From contig JAWUZG010000029.1 of assembly GCA_036785705.1 (NCBI GenBank), positions 13,221,501 through 13,285,500 on the forward strand: 64,000 nucleotides of DNA. Reading direction: 5' to 3'. The stretch's first letter is position 1. Each line of letters opens with the position of its first letter. Below the pieces are notes generated by a model. The model made no database searches, was not told the DNA's origin, and worked only from the letters and a program-made list of their open reading frames with translations. Shown piece after piece: positions 39,270 through 52,700 of the stretch. The position numbers were made by a program, and so were the translations under genes. Source of the stretch: Acanthornis magna (taxonomy: Eukaryota; Chordata; Aves; Passeriformes; Acanthizidae).

Positions 39270-39485
39270 AATAAATAAATGTAAGCCCTAGTATTTCTAG
39301 CTGTGAGTCTTTTCGTGCACTATTCGGCGGAGTTGAAAACAAGGGCATGGTTAACCATCTGGAAGCCTCAGAACTAACGTTTCCCTGCCAGAGATTTTCA
39401 CAAGGCTGTGATTCACTTGATGATTCCTGTTTGGGAAAGTATATAAGGCTATAATCAAATCTCTAATTAAGCACAGGTAAGCACT
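39270..39485. promoter_or_regulatory. Candidate conserved non-coding element
   Basis: Complex sequence with isolated CpGs in an AT-rich setting (ttttcgtgcactattcggcgg near 39310), a ggttaacc palindrome near 39350 and ctctaattaagc near 39462 (TAATTA core). CpGs kept outside an island are a mild sign of constraint. Untested. Confidence 0.35.
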
Positions 39486-41159
39486 CCCCTCAAGGAAGGT
39501 CTCTTCTTTTGAATCACTAATTAGGAGGGGAGCTAGGAGGAAAGGTGACTAGGATATCTGAGAAGATTAAACTTATAGTTAGTTTGGGCATCCTAAATCC
39601 TGGCTACTCTTTCTAAAAGATATCTTTAAGGATAAATAAGGAAATAAAGGCTGATGCAAGATAGCAATATGCTAGCTTTCTTTTTTTCCTTAAGTTGCCC
39701 AAATGATTTCAAAACAAACAATGGCAATTACATATAGACCTAGAGTTGCAGGAGGGAGGAAAGACAGAAGATGAGGGAGAGACAGGAGGAGAAAAGCTAA
39801 AGTCTTTTTGCCCCCAGTGCAAAGTCTGGATGAATACACACATGTACATGTGTCCCTTGCTCCAAGGCAGGGGTCAAGTCACTGTTTATGCCAGCCCCAG
39901 CAGGAGCCTTTTAAGCAGGAGACTTTTAAGCAGGTGGGATCACACCAATTTCACCTGGCTACAGGCATCTCTGTTTGGAAAGAAAATATCTTCCTCCCCC
40001 TCCCCTCCTACATCAGTTCCACATCCATTAACATTCAGACTAAATCTGCAGTTACAACCCCTCGATCAGGCTACACTTCACAGCAATGGCTCTGCCACCA
40101 AAGCTGTGAGGACTGCAAAAGTGTCAAGGGACTTAGCCTGAAAATTAAAATCCGGGGGCTATCAGCTTAGAGGTTGCACAGTGCATGCAGGACATAACAG
40201 CAAGGAACAAGTATAAATCTTGTAGTACTGACAGCTCTGAACCATTTTACTCTGCTTTTCACAGTGAGCTTAGGTGACCATGCACCTCTTTCACATGGCC
40301 TGTCATATATAAGAAAGGCGTTAACTGCTAATGCCAGCAGTGAGAAGCTGTTCAGGAATTTTTCTGCCAGTTCTTGTGGCACAGCAACCTATTTAAGGAG
40401 CATACAATCCTGGAGACTGTGCCTCTTGATGCCTGTAAAGAACACACAAACTGATGAACGGTCATACACATCTTGTCGGAAATTAATGTCTGTGGTCATT
40501 CTGAGCTAGACACTTACAACTGAATGCAAACGTCTCCAAAGCAAAATATAGAAAAATACAAGCTCTTAGAAAGTAGCTCAGGTATCATCCCTGGGTCTTT
40601 ACCAGGTTTTAATACCAATTTCAGCTATCCAGACTAAGATAAAACCACATGAAGAACAACCATTTACTAGAACAATATATATTTCACAGTCAAACTGGCC
40701 ATTTGGGACATACAGCTTGCCAACATGAAGAATATCTGTGTTCAGCACATAACTAAATTTTAGAAATGAAAAGAACAACTGAATTTCTTTTTCTATGGGA
40801 AATGATACAAATTATTTTTATCTAAATACTGCACAATTATGCCTCACCACTCAGTTAATAGAAATGACCACTAATGTGAACAGAAGAAGCGGGTAGTAAA
40901 CTAAGTTTCTGTGTAGTTTACATGCTTTAAGTTCAGCAGGTGACTTACACCACAGAAGCAAAGCACTGAACCTTAAAGCACAAGAACTTAAATTTACATT
41001 ATCTGAAGAGCATCTGAAGCAACTTGTACAACACTGACACAAGCGCCAATATGACATGAAGAGAGTCTGCCTGTCAGATTGACTGTGTCTTAAAACCTGA
41101 TAAAAACATTTCACTCAATTATTCCACCTTTAAGTGGGAAAAAATATGCAAAAGAGGAT
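39486..41159. other. Non-coding sequence with short tandem repeat
   Basis: No gene recognised. At 39900-39929 the 15-base unit gcaggagccttttaa is repeated once with a single change. Two overlapping frames of 120-131 codons at 39746-40170 plus show no domain and mostly reflect stop-poor sequence. Confidence 0.5.
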
Positions 41160-41420
41160 TACAAACAATTCAAAATATAACATCTGTGAAGTACTGCTGA
41201 TTAATAAAAATAATAAAAGTCAGAAATAAACTACAGCATCCCTTTGTTAATTATAGATTGCTCTCTTTAATTAAAACACCATAACTAATTATTGGCACTT
41301 CTTTTAAATAGGCAGAGTTTGCCAGAGGCACAATAAATACTAATAATTCACTCTGCAATTACTAATAATTCCCTTCTACTGAGCTTTTCATCCATCTGAT
41401 TCACACAAAAATGGAAACAA
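41160..41420. promoter_or_regulatory. Strong candidate conserved non-coding element, homeodomain-site cluster
   Basis: Three TAATTA sites occur within 44 bases (41248-41253, 41268-41273, 41286-41291). They are followed by a 12-base direct repeat, tactaataattc, at 41338-41349 and 41360-41371. The block is AT-rich but not simple sequence and has no coding frame. This density of paired homeodomain cores is typical of vertebrate developmental enhancers. Function is inferred. Confidence 0.5.
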
Positions 41421-41805
41421 GCATTGGGAGCGCCATTTGGTACTTGCTGCAAGCAGAGAGAGGGAGCTGATTTGCAAGGAGAGCTAGTGGCAGAGTGGGA
41501 AGGGGGCAGAGGTAGGCAGGGCAGGCAAGGAGGGGTTATTGCTAGTCACCAGGATTGTAGCTCTGATACACAGAGAGCCAAACACATTTGCAGCCTTAAT
41601 GGCTTCAGTGACATCAGGGAAAAGGAAAATGCTCCACAAAGAGGGAGTGTGGTGGATAGCACAAAGTGCAGCAGCCACCAGGAGTCTGCTCCAAGCACTT
41701 GCTGCCAACCTCCTCGGAGACAGTGAAGCTCCCCGGCACTGGAAAGGTTCGGGGCAGGCAGCAGCAGAACTGGGTTCAAGACATCACCCCTGTATTTAGA
41801 TAGAT
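41421..41805. other. Spacer between candidate enhancers
   Basis: Purine-rich, more GC-rich stretch. It has overlapping frames of up to 100 codons on both strands without recognisable domains. No gene is called. Confidence 0.4.
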
Positions 41806-42125
41806 AATGCATCACCTAATACCACCACCTAATACTTCCCTCTTCTTGCCTGCCATTCAAGACTGGCCATTAAGCGCTGAATGAACGAGGAGCCTCTAAT
41901 CTGCAGTACTTTTCGCATGCCATAATTTAGTATGATCTGTTGAAAGTGGCCTCCTTTGACAGCCTCATTTACTGTAGAGCCATAATGCCTTTCAAATATT
42001 TATCGTGAGTGATGGAGCCACGCAGGAGTATCAGCCTTCACTGATTTTATTATTGCACTGCCGGAGGAACACAGATGTATCCTTCAGGTTTTATGAAACT
42101 CGCAACATTTTTCACAGTTTAAGGA
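41806..42125. promoter_or_regulatory. Strong candidate conserved non-coding element
   Basis: Complex 320-base block containing retained CpGs (aagcgctgaatgaacgagg, ttttcgcatgcc, tatcgtgagtg), ccataatttag and a repeated cacctaatac near 41814-41836. No long frame, no repeat. It has the look of an ultraconserved enhancer core, close to the TAATTA cluster about 400 bases earlier. Conservation was not tested. Confidence 0.45.
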
Positions 42126-44100
42126 TGAAAGATCTAAACCAGCAACACACCACCTGGGCACTTTATATGTGATCAATTCCATTTCTCATACTTTCTTTGG
42201 AAGCTAAGTTTGAAAATAAGAAAACAAACCTGGGAATCACTCTGAGAAGGAAAAGCTGTCCTCATAAATGCACGCACACAACACGGAGCTTGATGTTCCG
42301 CCCCTGTCTCTGTCCACACCCATGCCAAACTCCACCCCAAATCCCCAGGGGTGGTTAGGGTTGGTTTTGTGGGGGGCATTTTCTACCTTTTTTTTTTTTT
42401 TTACAATGATCATTAATTCTCTAAAAGAAAATGAGCTATGAAAATGGGCAGCTTTTTTATTAAGTGATTCTATTTCTTGACAGCTGTTTCAGGCTGCTCC
42501 AGGGAAGGCGGAGCACAAGGAGCCAAATATGAAGTTTGTTGCCTGCACCTGCAAACAGTTTAGCCACAGAGAGCTGGATTCTTGTTCTGATCAAGTGTGA
42601 TACACCTGCATGGGACCCCCGATGGAGGAGCGGAAGAACCGTGCCAGTAAGAAACTTTAGGCTGCTGGGAGTCGCACTTCACCTGCCAAACTTTTGAGAG
42701 AGCTGTGCCTGCTCTCCAGGCAGTGCGGAGGTGGGAGCATCAGCCTCCACACCTGCCCTCCCTGCACTCCACTGCGGTTCACAAGATGCTTTCTACGTAG
42801 GTTGAGTAAAGCTTTACTCCTTTAATTACCTATAAAGAGACACCCAAGAAATGTTTCTATTTTTCAATAGCTCAGCTTCCAATATACAGATTTATATCCC
42901 ATTCCCACAATATGGTTAGCAGGGGAATTTCCAATTCTAAGTTCAATGGATAAGGGAGCACAAGCCCCCTCCCCCAAAACAAACTGAAAAAAATGCCCCT
43001 CAAACTTGTCACTATTAGCTAATGGCTGTGGTATTTTAGGCTGATGAACTATGTTGGCTGTTCATGTGTGCAATGCCATTGAAAGTATTTGACAACAATG
43101 AGGGCACAGGGGCATTTTAGGCAAAAAAAGTAACCATAGCCTCAATGCTTCAAATATCTAATATAACACGGTAGATAGCATGGCTGGTCTTTGTCAAACC
43201 AGGGAATTAAAAGTTTCTGTATAGATCTTGGAATAAATTCATCCTTGCTGCAACACCAGGGAATATTTATATCTGGATTTTTTATATTTTGCACATATTT
43301 GGTAAACTGGAACTCCAAAGTCTCTGCTTATATTTTAACATAATGTGCATGTGCATGTTCTCAGTTTCCTAGGCTGTTTATTTTAAAAGAAAAAAAAAAA
43401 ACTAAAAGCATACAGACACCTTAAAGTGTGAATTTTCCTCTCTTTCACCCTCTCCTTTTTTATCTTTTCAACAGATAACATCTAGTTTAAAATATCCAGT
43501 CTAAAACTATAATCAGCAAATACAATTAAACTCTGACTCAGACAGGCTCATGCCAAATGGCAAACTGCCCCATAAAAATGTACTTCTGGTCTCTTTCTAT
43601 TTATCTCCCTCCCCTTTGAAGTATTCAGTATTGCACAGCAGAGAGATTTTGGGACAGCTGGGTAGCATGCTGGGAAAAAGGAGCAAAAGGACCATTTCAT
43701 TTTCTTGGCATATCCTACCTACAAACAGGTTTCCTACAATAGAAGAGCAAATGAGCAACTTTAGAAGAAAAGGGATGGCTAAAGTCTTATATAATGGACT
43801 ATTTATGTCTGAAAAAGCTTCAAACTAATGTAAAAGCATCATCTGAAATAAAAAATACAAGGGAAATTTAAGATAAAAAAATGATTTCCCGATGTTAATA
43901 CTGATCATGTCACTCAGAGCAACTTGCTTTCTGGTGATATTTTACTGCAATATTCCAAGCTGTGGAAAAACTGATGTTTCATTATAATGATGATTGCAGA
44001 TTCTTTTCTTTATAGCACTACACCTGCCAGCTGAGTGCTGGGTAAGCTCAGGTTAGGACTCTAAGCTTATAAAACAAAACGAGCTTTTTACCAGCAGATC
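42126..44100. other. Non-coding sequence with T tract
   Basis: Run of 15 T at 42388-42402. The block at about 42440-42650, with E-box cores (cagctg, cacctg), could be regulatory but is too weak to call alone. No gene recognised. Confidence 0.45.
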
Positions 44101-45290
44101 TTTCTCTATGAAGTGGAGACAACTTTACCCCTTCTGGCTATGCACATGTGGGTGATCTCACCACTGATGTCCTTTCCTCCAGACTCCAGGGATCACTCCT
44201 GACTTCAGTGGCTGTTGCTTGGTCTGACACACAGGCATGGGCTGAATTGCAGGGTTAGAGGTTACTGGAGCATTGCTTGCCTTAGGGAAATGGGGTTTAT
44301 CACCATTGGGTCATCTGGTGCTTCTTTTACACTGTAGCCGCATTCCTTAATGTGGGACTCTCCCACCATGCATGTTCTCACTCATGCCCTCTTGAGTCAG
44401 GACAAATGATGGGGACTGCTACAGATCTTCAGTTGCCTTTGCCACAATATCCTTTACTGTTCTGGAAACCATGGCTTTTTCAACCATCCAGCCTCCTGCT
44501 GCAGCAGGGACCGTTGCCTTTAACCATAGAGGTTTAGTGACTATGGTGACATCTCATGGCCACAGTCCTGCCAGCTTCAGTGGCTCCTGCAGAGCTCCAA
44601 GCACCACATTCACTACAGCCTCATAAACCCCATATGGCTCTTTTTCAAACCATGTGTTTATCAATGCCTAGAAATGTCCCTGTTAGGCTGAGAAGGATCC
44701 CAGCAGTTGGCTTCTTTCCTTCTCTGTCAGAGAGGTTTTGAGTTTTATGCTGAGTTTAGTCCTATTTCTACCCAGCAGTGAAAGTACTCTTGCCCTTCAG
44801 CTGTGATAATCTCCAAATAATCCAAACTATCCTGTGGTTTTATCATCTATCTGCATATGCCCATTTGCCTCAAAGTGATTCTCCTGACCATTACAAATGT
44901 GTGGTAGCACAAGCTCTTCCACATTACCCAGAGCTGCTCCAGGCAGTGTTTGGTTTGCCCATCAGTCACGCTTCCCCCTTTCCTCGGGATTGGACCCGCC
45001 AGCCCAAAATACTGTGCCTCACGTACCCCATAATCAAGTACAGCATGACTAGACTCAGCATCTCTCCAGCCTCAGGGAGAAAAGGCTTTCGGAGGTTTCT
45101 AAACCGCAGGTTACACTGTGTCCAAATGGTCTCCCAGACTCTTCTTCAAACTCTGAGATCCTTTTACCAAGATCCACATATGCTCTGCTTACTTCCCAGC
45201 TGTAAATGCGTTTTTTGGGAATTTGTCATGTTCTTAACACTTTTCCAGTCTCCAGACTGGCAGATGCCCATGATTACAGATTAATGAAAG
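44101..45290 (+). other. Unassigned pyrimidine-biased region with open frames
   Basis: About 1.2 kb that is C/T-rich on the plus strand and more GC-rich than its neighbours. It includes a 168-codon open frame (44778-45284) and shorter ones. The translations show no domain, signal peptide or family I know. Strand-biased composition with scattered frames could reflect an old degraded retroelement or a non-coding transcript. I cannot decide from the sequence. Confidence 0.2.
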
Positions 45291-46069
45291 AGGAGCAGAG
45301 ACCTGGAGGCTGGAAGGTAGTTCTTGGATTTCGTTTGAATGTGCTTTGTAACTAATCATGAAAATATGCCACAAGGATGCTGGAAAAACACATTTTTCCT
45401 TGCATAGCATATGTCACTTAGATAAAATAAATAGATAACAACCCCATGTTGCTGCATACCAACAACTCACATTATATGAACGTGACTCAGGGAACCAAAT
45501 GTTTAAAGCTAATATGAGAGTAAAGAACATCAATCTGGGCTGAAGGGAAGCTGCTGGCTGGATGATAAAACCAAACACGACCCCTTTCTTCAAACTCAGT
45601 GTAGCCCTCAAGTGTTGCAGTGAAATCCTTGCCTTCACACAATGAAATCCTGAGCCTGGGTGGGCAGGAAGGGGGGGAAGGGAGCAGGAGGAACCACAGT
45701 GCCTTGGAGTACTGCTAAAGACATTAAAGGGCCATCAGCAGCTCACCAGCAGAACCCTGCATTTATTACAGCATAGCAAATTTTCAGAGATGAGCTCCTT
45801 TCATTTAGGTCTGCAGCTGCTTCTGACATCTCCCAGCTGAAAAGGGCTGAGCATTCTCACAATATTAAAAACTTAGCTTCTTTTCCTCTTGAAACTGTAG
45901 AGAGGAAGAGCAATAAAAAAATTAAATAAAATAAATAGTCTGCTGTATCCTGCCTGTTTACTCTCAGGCATAGGAGGACTGTATCAAATTTAACACAACT
46001 GAAAAACTGGAGCCAAAAGACTTGTTTTTAGAATGTGTGCTCTAGATGAGTGTATGTAAGCCATATAAA
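45291..46069. other. Non-coding sequence
   Basis: No gene or mobile element recognised. Confidence 0.5.
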
Positions 46070-46345
46070 ATTGAATGTGTGACTCTGATCTTTATGGTAA
46101 TGCTGTGAGTCATCTGCTAATGGTCAGTCTCCCCCGGCTGGAACTCATTATGGGGTGAGACTCATTATAAATAAATCCTTTTATCAGAAGAATTTAAATT
46201 CCCACTGCTTGTTCCAGGTGCCTAAACAGCCAGGGTCTAATTAACTAATGATGCTGACCAAACTGCAAATACAATTTGTTTACCAGATGATGATGCCATA
46301 CATATATGCAACATGCTCTGGTAGCAAACTGGGCAGTTTATATCC
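46070..46345. promoter_or_regulatory. Candidate conserved non-coding element
   Basis: Complex sequence with a 9-base direct repeat actcattat (46143-46151 and 46160-46168), then ctaattaactaatg (TAATTA core near 46240) and gatgatgatgcc. No long frames. Enhancer-like texture; untested. Confidence 0.4.
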
Positions 46346-49300
46346 ACAAGATCATAGCTTTAAAAGCTCATTTTCCTTAGGCATGGGTCAGAGATGACAA
46401 GGGCACCACATCTGTCATATGGCCAGTGCGTAAATGAGATGGCACTGTACAGCAACCTGGATGTGCACACAAAATATGTATTAGTGGATCAAAAGATGCC
46501 TCTTGCCTCTAATTCATGTCACTCTGCTTTCACTGGTGTGGGTTTGCTGTTTGGCTCTCTGGGCGCCTTGTTTATCAACACTTGTTGCCTTTACAGTGTT
46601 AATGCCACAGAAAGATGAAACTGAAGAAAACAACAACACTTTATCACACAGAAACATTCATATCTCTCCACTGGAAACAAATTGCCCAAGGGTTCTGCCT
46701 GATGCCTCCAAGTTGAATGAAACTAGGCAAGGCATGTGTCTAAATAAATGCTTGATGCTGGATTATATGGTCTAACAAAACAATGCCATGCAAATTTTTT
46801 AAAAAGTCTGCTTTAATTTAAAAAAAAATCATTCAAAAGTATGGTATCTAGATACCTATAAAAAAGATTAAACCAAGTGAAAAACACTTTCAACTCGAAT
46901 TTGAAAGAAGAAACCCTGTGATCTACAAGCAATGTTAAGATGTGCTAGTCAACACCGAGTAGCAGCTGCTCTTAAGGTTTAAAAAAAGAATCGATTAAAA
47001 TAAGTATTTCAGCTACTGCAAAAAGGACCAAATGAAAGATGAAAACCGGCACTGTGTGCTATTGACATACCAGAGGAAAATACAGAAAATAAATTCAGAA
47101 CTGAAAAGCCAGTAAAATAGGACGTTAAGTGAATTTTTAGAATTCTGTGCCTTGAGAAAGTCAAGAGCATTTTAGCTCCCAATTCAGAATCAAAACAACA
47201 TTTCAGCTTTTTTCTCTAAAATAAACATAGAAGTTCCCCCCCCGCCCCAATCTAGTATTTGTGTTTACAAAGGTGAAAGGAGTAGAAAGAACCTGAAGAA
47301 ACAAATCACTGTCTTCTCTTCTACACCTGGTGGAGGCAGAGTGGGAAAACCCAAAAGGTTATGGTCCCTGCTCCACCTGACCTGTGCCTGGGCCAGTCCA
47401 GAGAGGCACTGTGTCCCCATTCCCACTGGGGATGGTGGGGCGACAGGTTTGATGGGAGAAAGCAGTGAGGATGAATAACAGGTTTCAGGGAAATCCATAA
47501 TGCAGTTGCATTCCCTTTCACAAACCTGTGTCCCATGCTCTGGCAATGCCCCCACTGCACGGAGGTTTGTGGATGAAGAGAAAGAGCATCTGAGTCTTTG
47601 ACATCAGTCTCTCTTTCAGTGGAAGATCTGAATGACACCTAGGTACCAGGCAGGGCAGGTCCCGACAACGATGTCTTAAAAGCCACCCTCCTTCTGGAGG
47701 CTGAATCAAAATGCATTTAATATGTACACAATCATGCAAGAGTTAGGAAGGAGCTATGACAAGACAAAAAACATACCATAATCTTCCTGGCTCAGCACTC
47801 ACCAAAAGAAACAGACTCCTGATTCAAAGAGGCGGATGGACAGACACATCTCACTAAAGCTGCATTGCAGATACAAGTGGTTTTGCAAAGAAGCAAGAAA
47901 AGGTTTGATTATTGTGGGTCAACTTCATATAATCCTCTTAGGAGTAGTTTATATTTTTTCAAGAAATGAAAGAATTTTTAATTTTTTTTTTTTTTTTTTT
48001 ACAAAACTCAAGCTTTGCATCTGCAGCTTGTCTTTCCCTCTCCTCCTTAGCTGAGTAAAACAGAAAAATCAGGAAAAAAAAATTTTGGCTTTCTTGTTTG
48101 TTTAAAACACTTCCTTACCTACAAGCTATTCAATTTCTGAAATGTTAAAACCAGAATAAAACATAGTTTTTCTTATAAAAACAACAAATACATGATTTTT
48201 TTATCACCAAACTCTTTTGACACTTAACTATAGCACATTCACAGCTGCCATTTCTTCTCTCCTACCACATAGTGATTTTCAATATCATTTATCATGTCAA
48301 ATAATTTTCCTTAATATTTATGAATTATCTGGCTGAAATGGCAGATTTTCGTGATATGCCCTTTCTGTTTTAACACCAGAACTCCTACTGCTATAGATAA
48401 TGTCTGTGTGATGAGAAGAGCTGGCACACTGTGGCTCAAGCCACTTGATGAAGCATTTTTTGAGAGGATTTGGCATTGGTTTAGGCAATTTTCAGTGAAC
48501 ATTCAAGGCAATTTAAAATATCTAACTGAAATTCACTTTTTATTTCAAAGGTTCGTTTTTCAAATCAAAATGACTTTTCATTTCAAAATGTATGCTAATG
48601 GGGAGCAAAAAGAAATTTTCCTGGAGTAAAATGAAAAGAAGAATCCCTTGACCTCCCACAGGTTTCTTCCCCCTCCCACCCCTAGCTTTTGTGTGTTTTT
48701 GGTCCACAAAATTATTCAAGTGATACAATATTTGGAAAAAAACTATAGTGGCAAAAAAATTGAATTATAAACATCAACATATCTACATTACCTTAATTAA
48801 CTCTCATTTTTTGTAAATTGAGAGTTTGCAATTTTTGTAAATGTGACCCCATTTCCCCTGCCTGCTCCATGGGCCAGCGCAGCCACCCTTCTTGCCAGGC
48901 AGAAGAGGATCTGCTTGGGCACTTGGAAACATCTTGCCTGTTTGCACCACCAAAGAGAATCAAAGCCCCAGTACTCCTATTTCTTTTTTTTTTTTTTTCA
49001 TTCATTTTGAAGAGATTAAAACCATTCAGATTTCCTAAACAGATGGCATGGTTTTAAACCGTAACCACATGGTCCACGTGTGTCCCATACGCTGTATGGA
49101 TTATTCCACAGAAGCGTTTGCTGGTGACGGACGTAGCAGCACGTTGAGCCTTTGTTGTCTGCTCCTTGGCACTTCCATAAATGTCTCCCCTTTGGAGTAG
49201 TAAGAGCTTTCTGTTGTATCTGTGTCAGCAGCACGTGTGAAGCCCTGCAGTGTTTTAACAGTATAAATATGAAGGAAAAGTGCAGCAAAGAGAAGGACAT

Positions 49301-51280
49301 GCTTTTTCCCTGTTGCCATTGCTAAGGCACTTTTAACTTTAAGGTAGGAGCACCTGCTAGCAAGGTCATGTGAGGGGTGGGTGATTTGAAATGATGATTT
49401 TTATTATTATTTTAAAGCATTGCTTACATCCAGCATCTGTTTTGCCAAGCAGATGTTTCACATTGTGGGATCCCTGCCCACCCACTGGAATATCCGACTG
49501 GAGTTCACATCAAGTCACCGCACCAAACCAGGTCCTCCATGGTGACTGAGTAGGCACAGCCTGCACTAGCTAAACTAAAGGGATGCAGTCTGTCCAAAAG
49601 AATACTCTTGGTGTGTATTTTTTGATCTCTAAGTGTGATTTGGGCTAATTGCAAATAGCAGCTTTGATTCACCTACAATCTGTTTTCTGTTTTTCTTTTC
49701 GTGAATGCTCATGAAATTTAAACAAATTCTAGGGAACTCTGTCTCCTTGGCCCATGTCTCTGAATGAGCAAAGGTACCCTTTCATGCAGGAAGGAGGTTG
49801 TCGTCCTTTGGAGGAAGAGGCCTCTCTCTGCTTGTAGGGTGATCTGGCACCAAGGACAACACTGCAGCTTGAGGAGTTACGTTTACCTCCCTATTTTATA
49901 ACCCACCGACACAAAATGAAGAATAAAACTCTTACAGACCAAAACCTTTCTGGATGAGTATTTTGCAAGCAGAGAACACAAGGCAGAAATTGTCAGATAA
50001 ATTGTTTGAGTAGTTCAGCCGGCGCCTTTCCCTGGCTACATAGCTCTCTTTAGAGAAAAATGCTAAGATTAAGTTATTAAGGGTAGATTACCATTAACTT
50101 TATCAACCATGTCTGAATCATACTATCACCCCCTCAGTACAAAAGTAACTCAGAGCACTGCAATCAATGGAGGTTGGCTGCTTTACACCAGCAGTCTTCC
50201 CATGCCTTCACCAACAGCTATGAAAAAAAGCCTTAAGTGGATTTATTCATGGGTGAGAGAATGGGGGTGGAAACAGTTTCTCGGAAAATCCAAAATCCTG
50301 GCCAAGGATCCAGAAGAGGATTATTATTACAGTATCCCTCTTATGAGCAGTGCTGAGCTGAGCTTGCTAGAAAGGTGTTAACTTTCCTCTGCCAAGAGCA
50401 CTTCGCAGTAATCAGTTTATGAAAAATTCAATTTGGCAGCAAACTCTTGGCAGTCTCAAATCAACTGCACCTATTATACCCCAGTCACAAGTGGATGGGC
50501 AAAGGTGGCTCACTACATTAGTCTTTCCTCCCCCTCCTCCACAGCCTTGAAATTTGCTCAGTGATTCTGGTGGAGGAAAAAACAGTGTTGTGTAACTCGT
50601 CTACAAAGGACAAGAAGGAGGGGGAAAAAGAAGAAATTGGAAACAAAAGACAACCAGCTGCAAAGCTTCTGGCAGGAGCTTCCAGGTAGAAAGTCTGTTT
50701 GTGTGGGCTTTCCAGGGCAAAGGAAACAGCCTGTGCCCTGTCACTAAAAAATATTCACCCCGGCTGGGAAAAATGTAAATGATGCTGAAGTGATAATGAG
50801 CACTCAAGTGGATTTCTTCCTGAAATGAGTCACAGCTGCTGTCAAAGCTCCATCAATTTGCTGCAGCAGGTTGAGGAGAAAACTCTCAGGAATGCCACCT
50901 GAAAGCTTTTGCCATGGAAGAGGAATCCCACCAAGCCCAGACAGAGGCCCAGCAGCACAGGGCAGTATGAATATCTTCCCCATCCAGCTGGGAACAGGGC
51001 TTCCAGCCTCCTCCTCTAGGGAGAAACAGTAGTCCCTCCACACACAAAAAACATTGCTTTATGGTGCATTGCTGTGTGTCCTGTTGGTAGCTTCATGACT
51101 GTTTTTCCACTAGAAGATATTACTGGAACAGGGGAAAGTAGGCTGCAGAGGAAACAGATGGTATTTTCTCTCTAATTTTGGTGTTTGAGAACAGAATTTG
51201 CACAGTTTGTTCCTCGGTCAACCCTTACTTTCAGGATAAAAAACTGTTACCTGCCAGAATATGAATGGTTTTGAAATGTG
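46346..51280. other. Non-coding sequence, about 5 kb
   Basis: No gene recognised. Frames of 90-105 codons at 47265-47638 minus and at 50109-50381 plus lack domains. A 19-T run lies at 47982-48000 and another T tract near 48985-48998. Confidence 0.45.
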
Positions 51281-51323
51281 AGGAAAAAGAAAAAAAAAAA
51301 GAAGAAAAAAAAAAAGAAAAAAG
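51281..51323 (+). repeat. Purine (A/G) tract
   Basis: Forty-odd bases of A with scattered G and no pyrimidine. Simple sequence with no coding meaning. Confidence 0.85.
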
Positions 51324-52539
51324 CAAGCGGAGGGGGAGCTTTCATCTTAAAGAGCTACCAAATTTGCATTCCTGAGGTCTGATGCTATGGTTATCAATCA
51401 GATGCTTTGGGGATATTAAAGACTCTCTCTCACTAATATTAAAAGGGAACATCCTTTCTTCCTCAAGATTTCCCAACAGATCTTTAAAGTCTTGAAGTTC
51501 CTTTCATTCTTAATACTCACTGTGATTATGTTGTATCTGCAGAAGTCTTCTTTACACCTAGAGTTTAATATTTTCCCCTCTCCAGCAGATCTCCTTTTAG
51601 CTAGGGTCCATTTCAGGTTACTGCTATGTAAAACCTAATGTGCCCATTTATATTAATACATGCCCTCAGAAGAATAGAATTTGGGAGCTCAATCTGATAT
51701 GTGCTGTGCCCTTTGTCAGGTAACTTACATGGCATTATCCCGTCGTGGGGATCTGCAGCCTAGGTGAATGCCCCAGCTGCAATTAAATGACATCTGCTCC
51801 ATTTGATGTGGCCACATGACTTTATGTTGCTCTTTCCCGTCTGTACTGGGAGATAGGCAAGGAGCAGATGAGTGCTGTAAGGTGCATGGGCAAGCCTTGT
51901 GCAGAGTGAGACTCGTGTCCATTCCTTCCCTGGTAGAACAAGCTGATTCCCATCTATTTAGGCCTTTTCAGGGGTGAATGCTGCAGAGACACTATGATGT
52001 ACTTTGATGACAAAGTGACAGAAGAAGGAATTTCCATAAGATCTTTGGAAATGGTGGGTGTTATCTCATGTAAGCAAAGCAGAAGCCCTGTATAAATCAT
52101 GTTTGCTCAAGGAGGAGCCGATGCCACAGCTGCACTGGAGCAGGAACTCCTGGCCTGCTCGGCCATGTTCCTCTGACTCTCCCTTGTGAGAACACAGGCA
52201 CACACATTCACATATGCCATCTTAATTAAAGTCCCCAAAATCCAAACTCAAAGCATTCCCCTTTTCCCACCTCTCTTCCACCAACCACCACTCACTCTGC
52301 TGAAGGTGTAAATAGGTCAGATGTTTCCATGGCCACAGTGAACCAAATAAGCAGTTGGGGTTCAGCGAGCAATGTGAGTTTTTTAATTGTTCCAGTGCTG
52401 GGTAGCATGAGGTGTGTGACACCGTGCTGACAGTGCCTAACTATCTCCTCTGGCTCCTCAGTGATGTGATAGCTGGCGCTGGCCCCTTCTCCCCCTGAGA
52501 CTGTTGTCTCCTGCGAGCTTCAACAGGCAGATCTTCTCA
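51324..52539. other. Non-coding sequence
   Basis: No gene or mobile element recognised. Confidence 0.5.
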
Positions 52540-52700
52540 TGGAGCAGCACTAATAAAAAGTACATTTCACACAGAAAATGTCTCTTTGCAAGTACTAATT
52601 GCTGGTTCCAGTGCGGCATTGAACCTATTCACACAAGGTGTAATTAAGTTGTGACTCACTGCCACAGGATGCTGCAGAGGCCATAAAGTATAAAATAAGC
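52540..52700. promoter_or_regulatory. Candidate conserved non-coding element
   Basis: Short block with cactaataaaaag, tactaattgctgg and gtgtaattaagttg (TAATTA core) within about 120 bases, no repeats. Enhancer-like, weakly supported. Confidence 0.3.
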
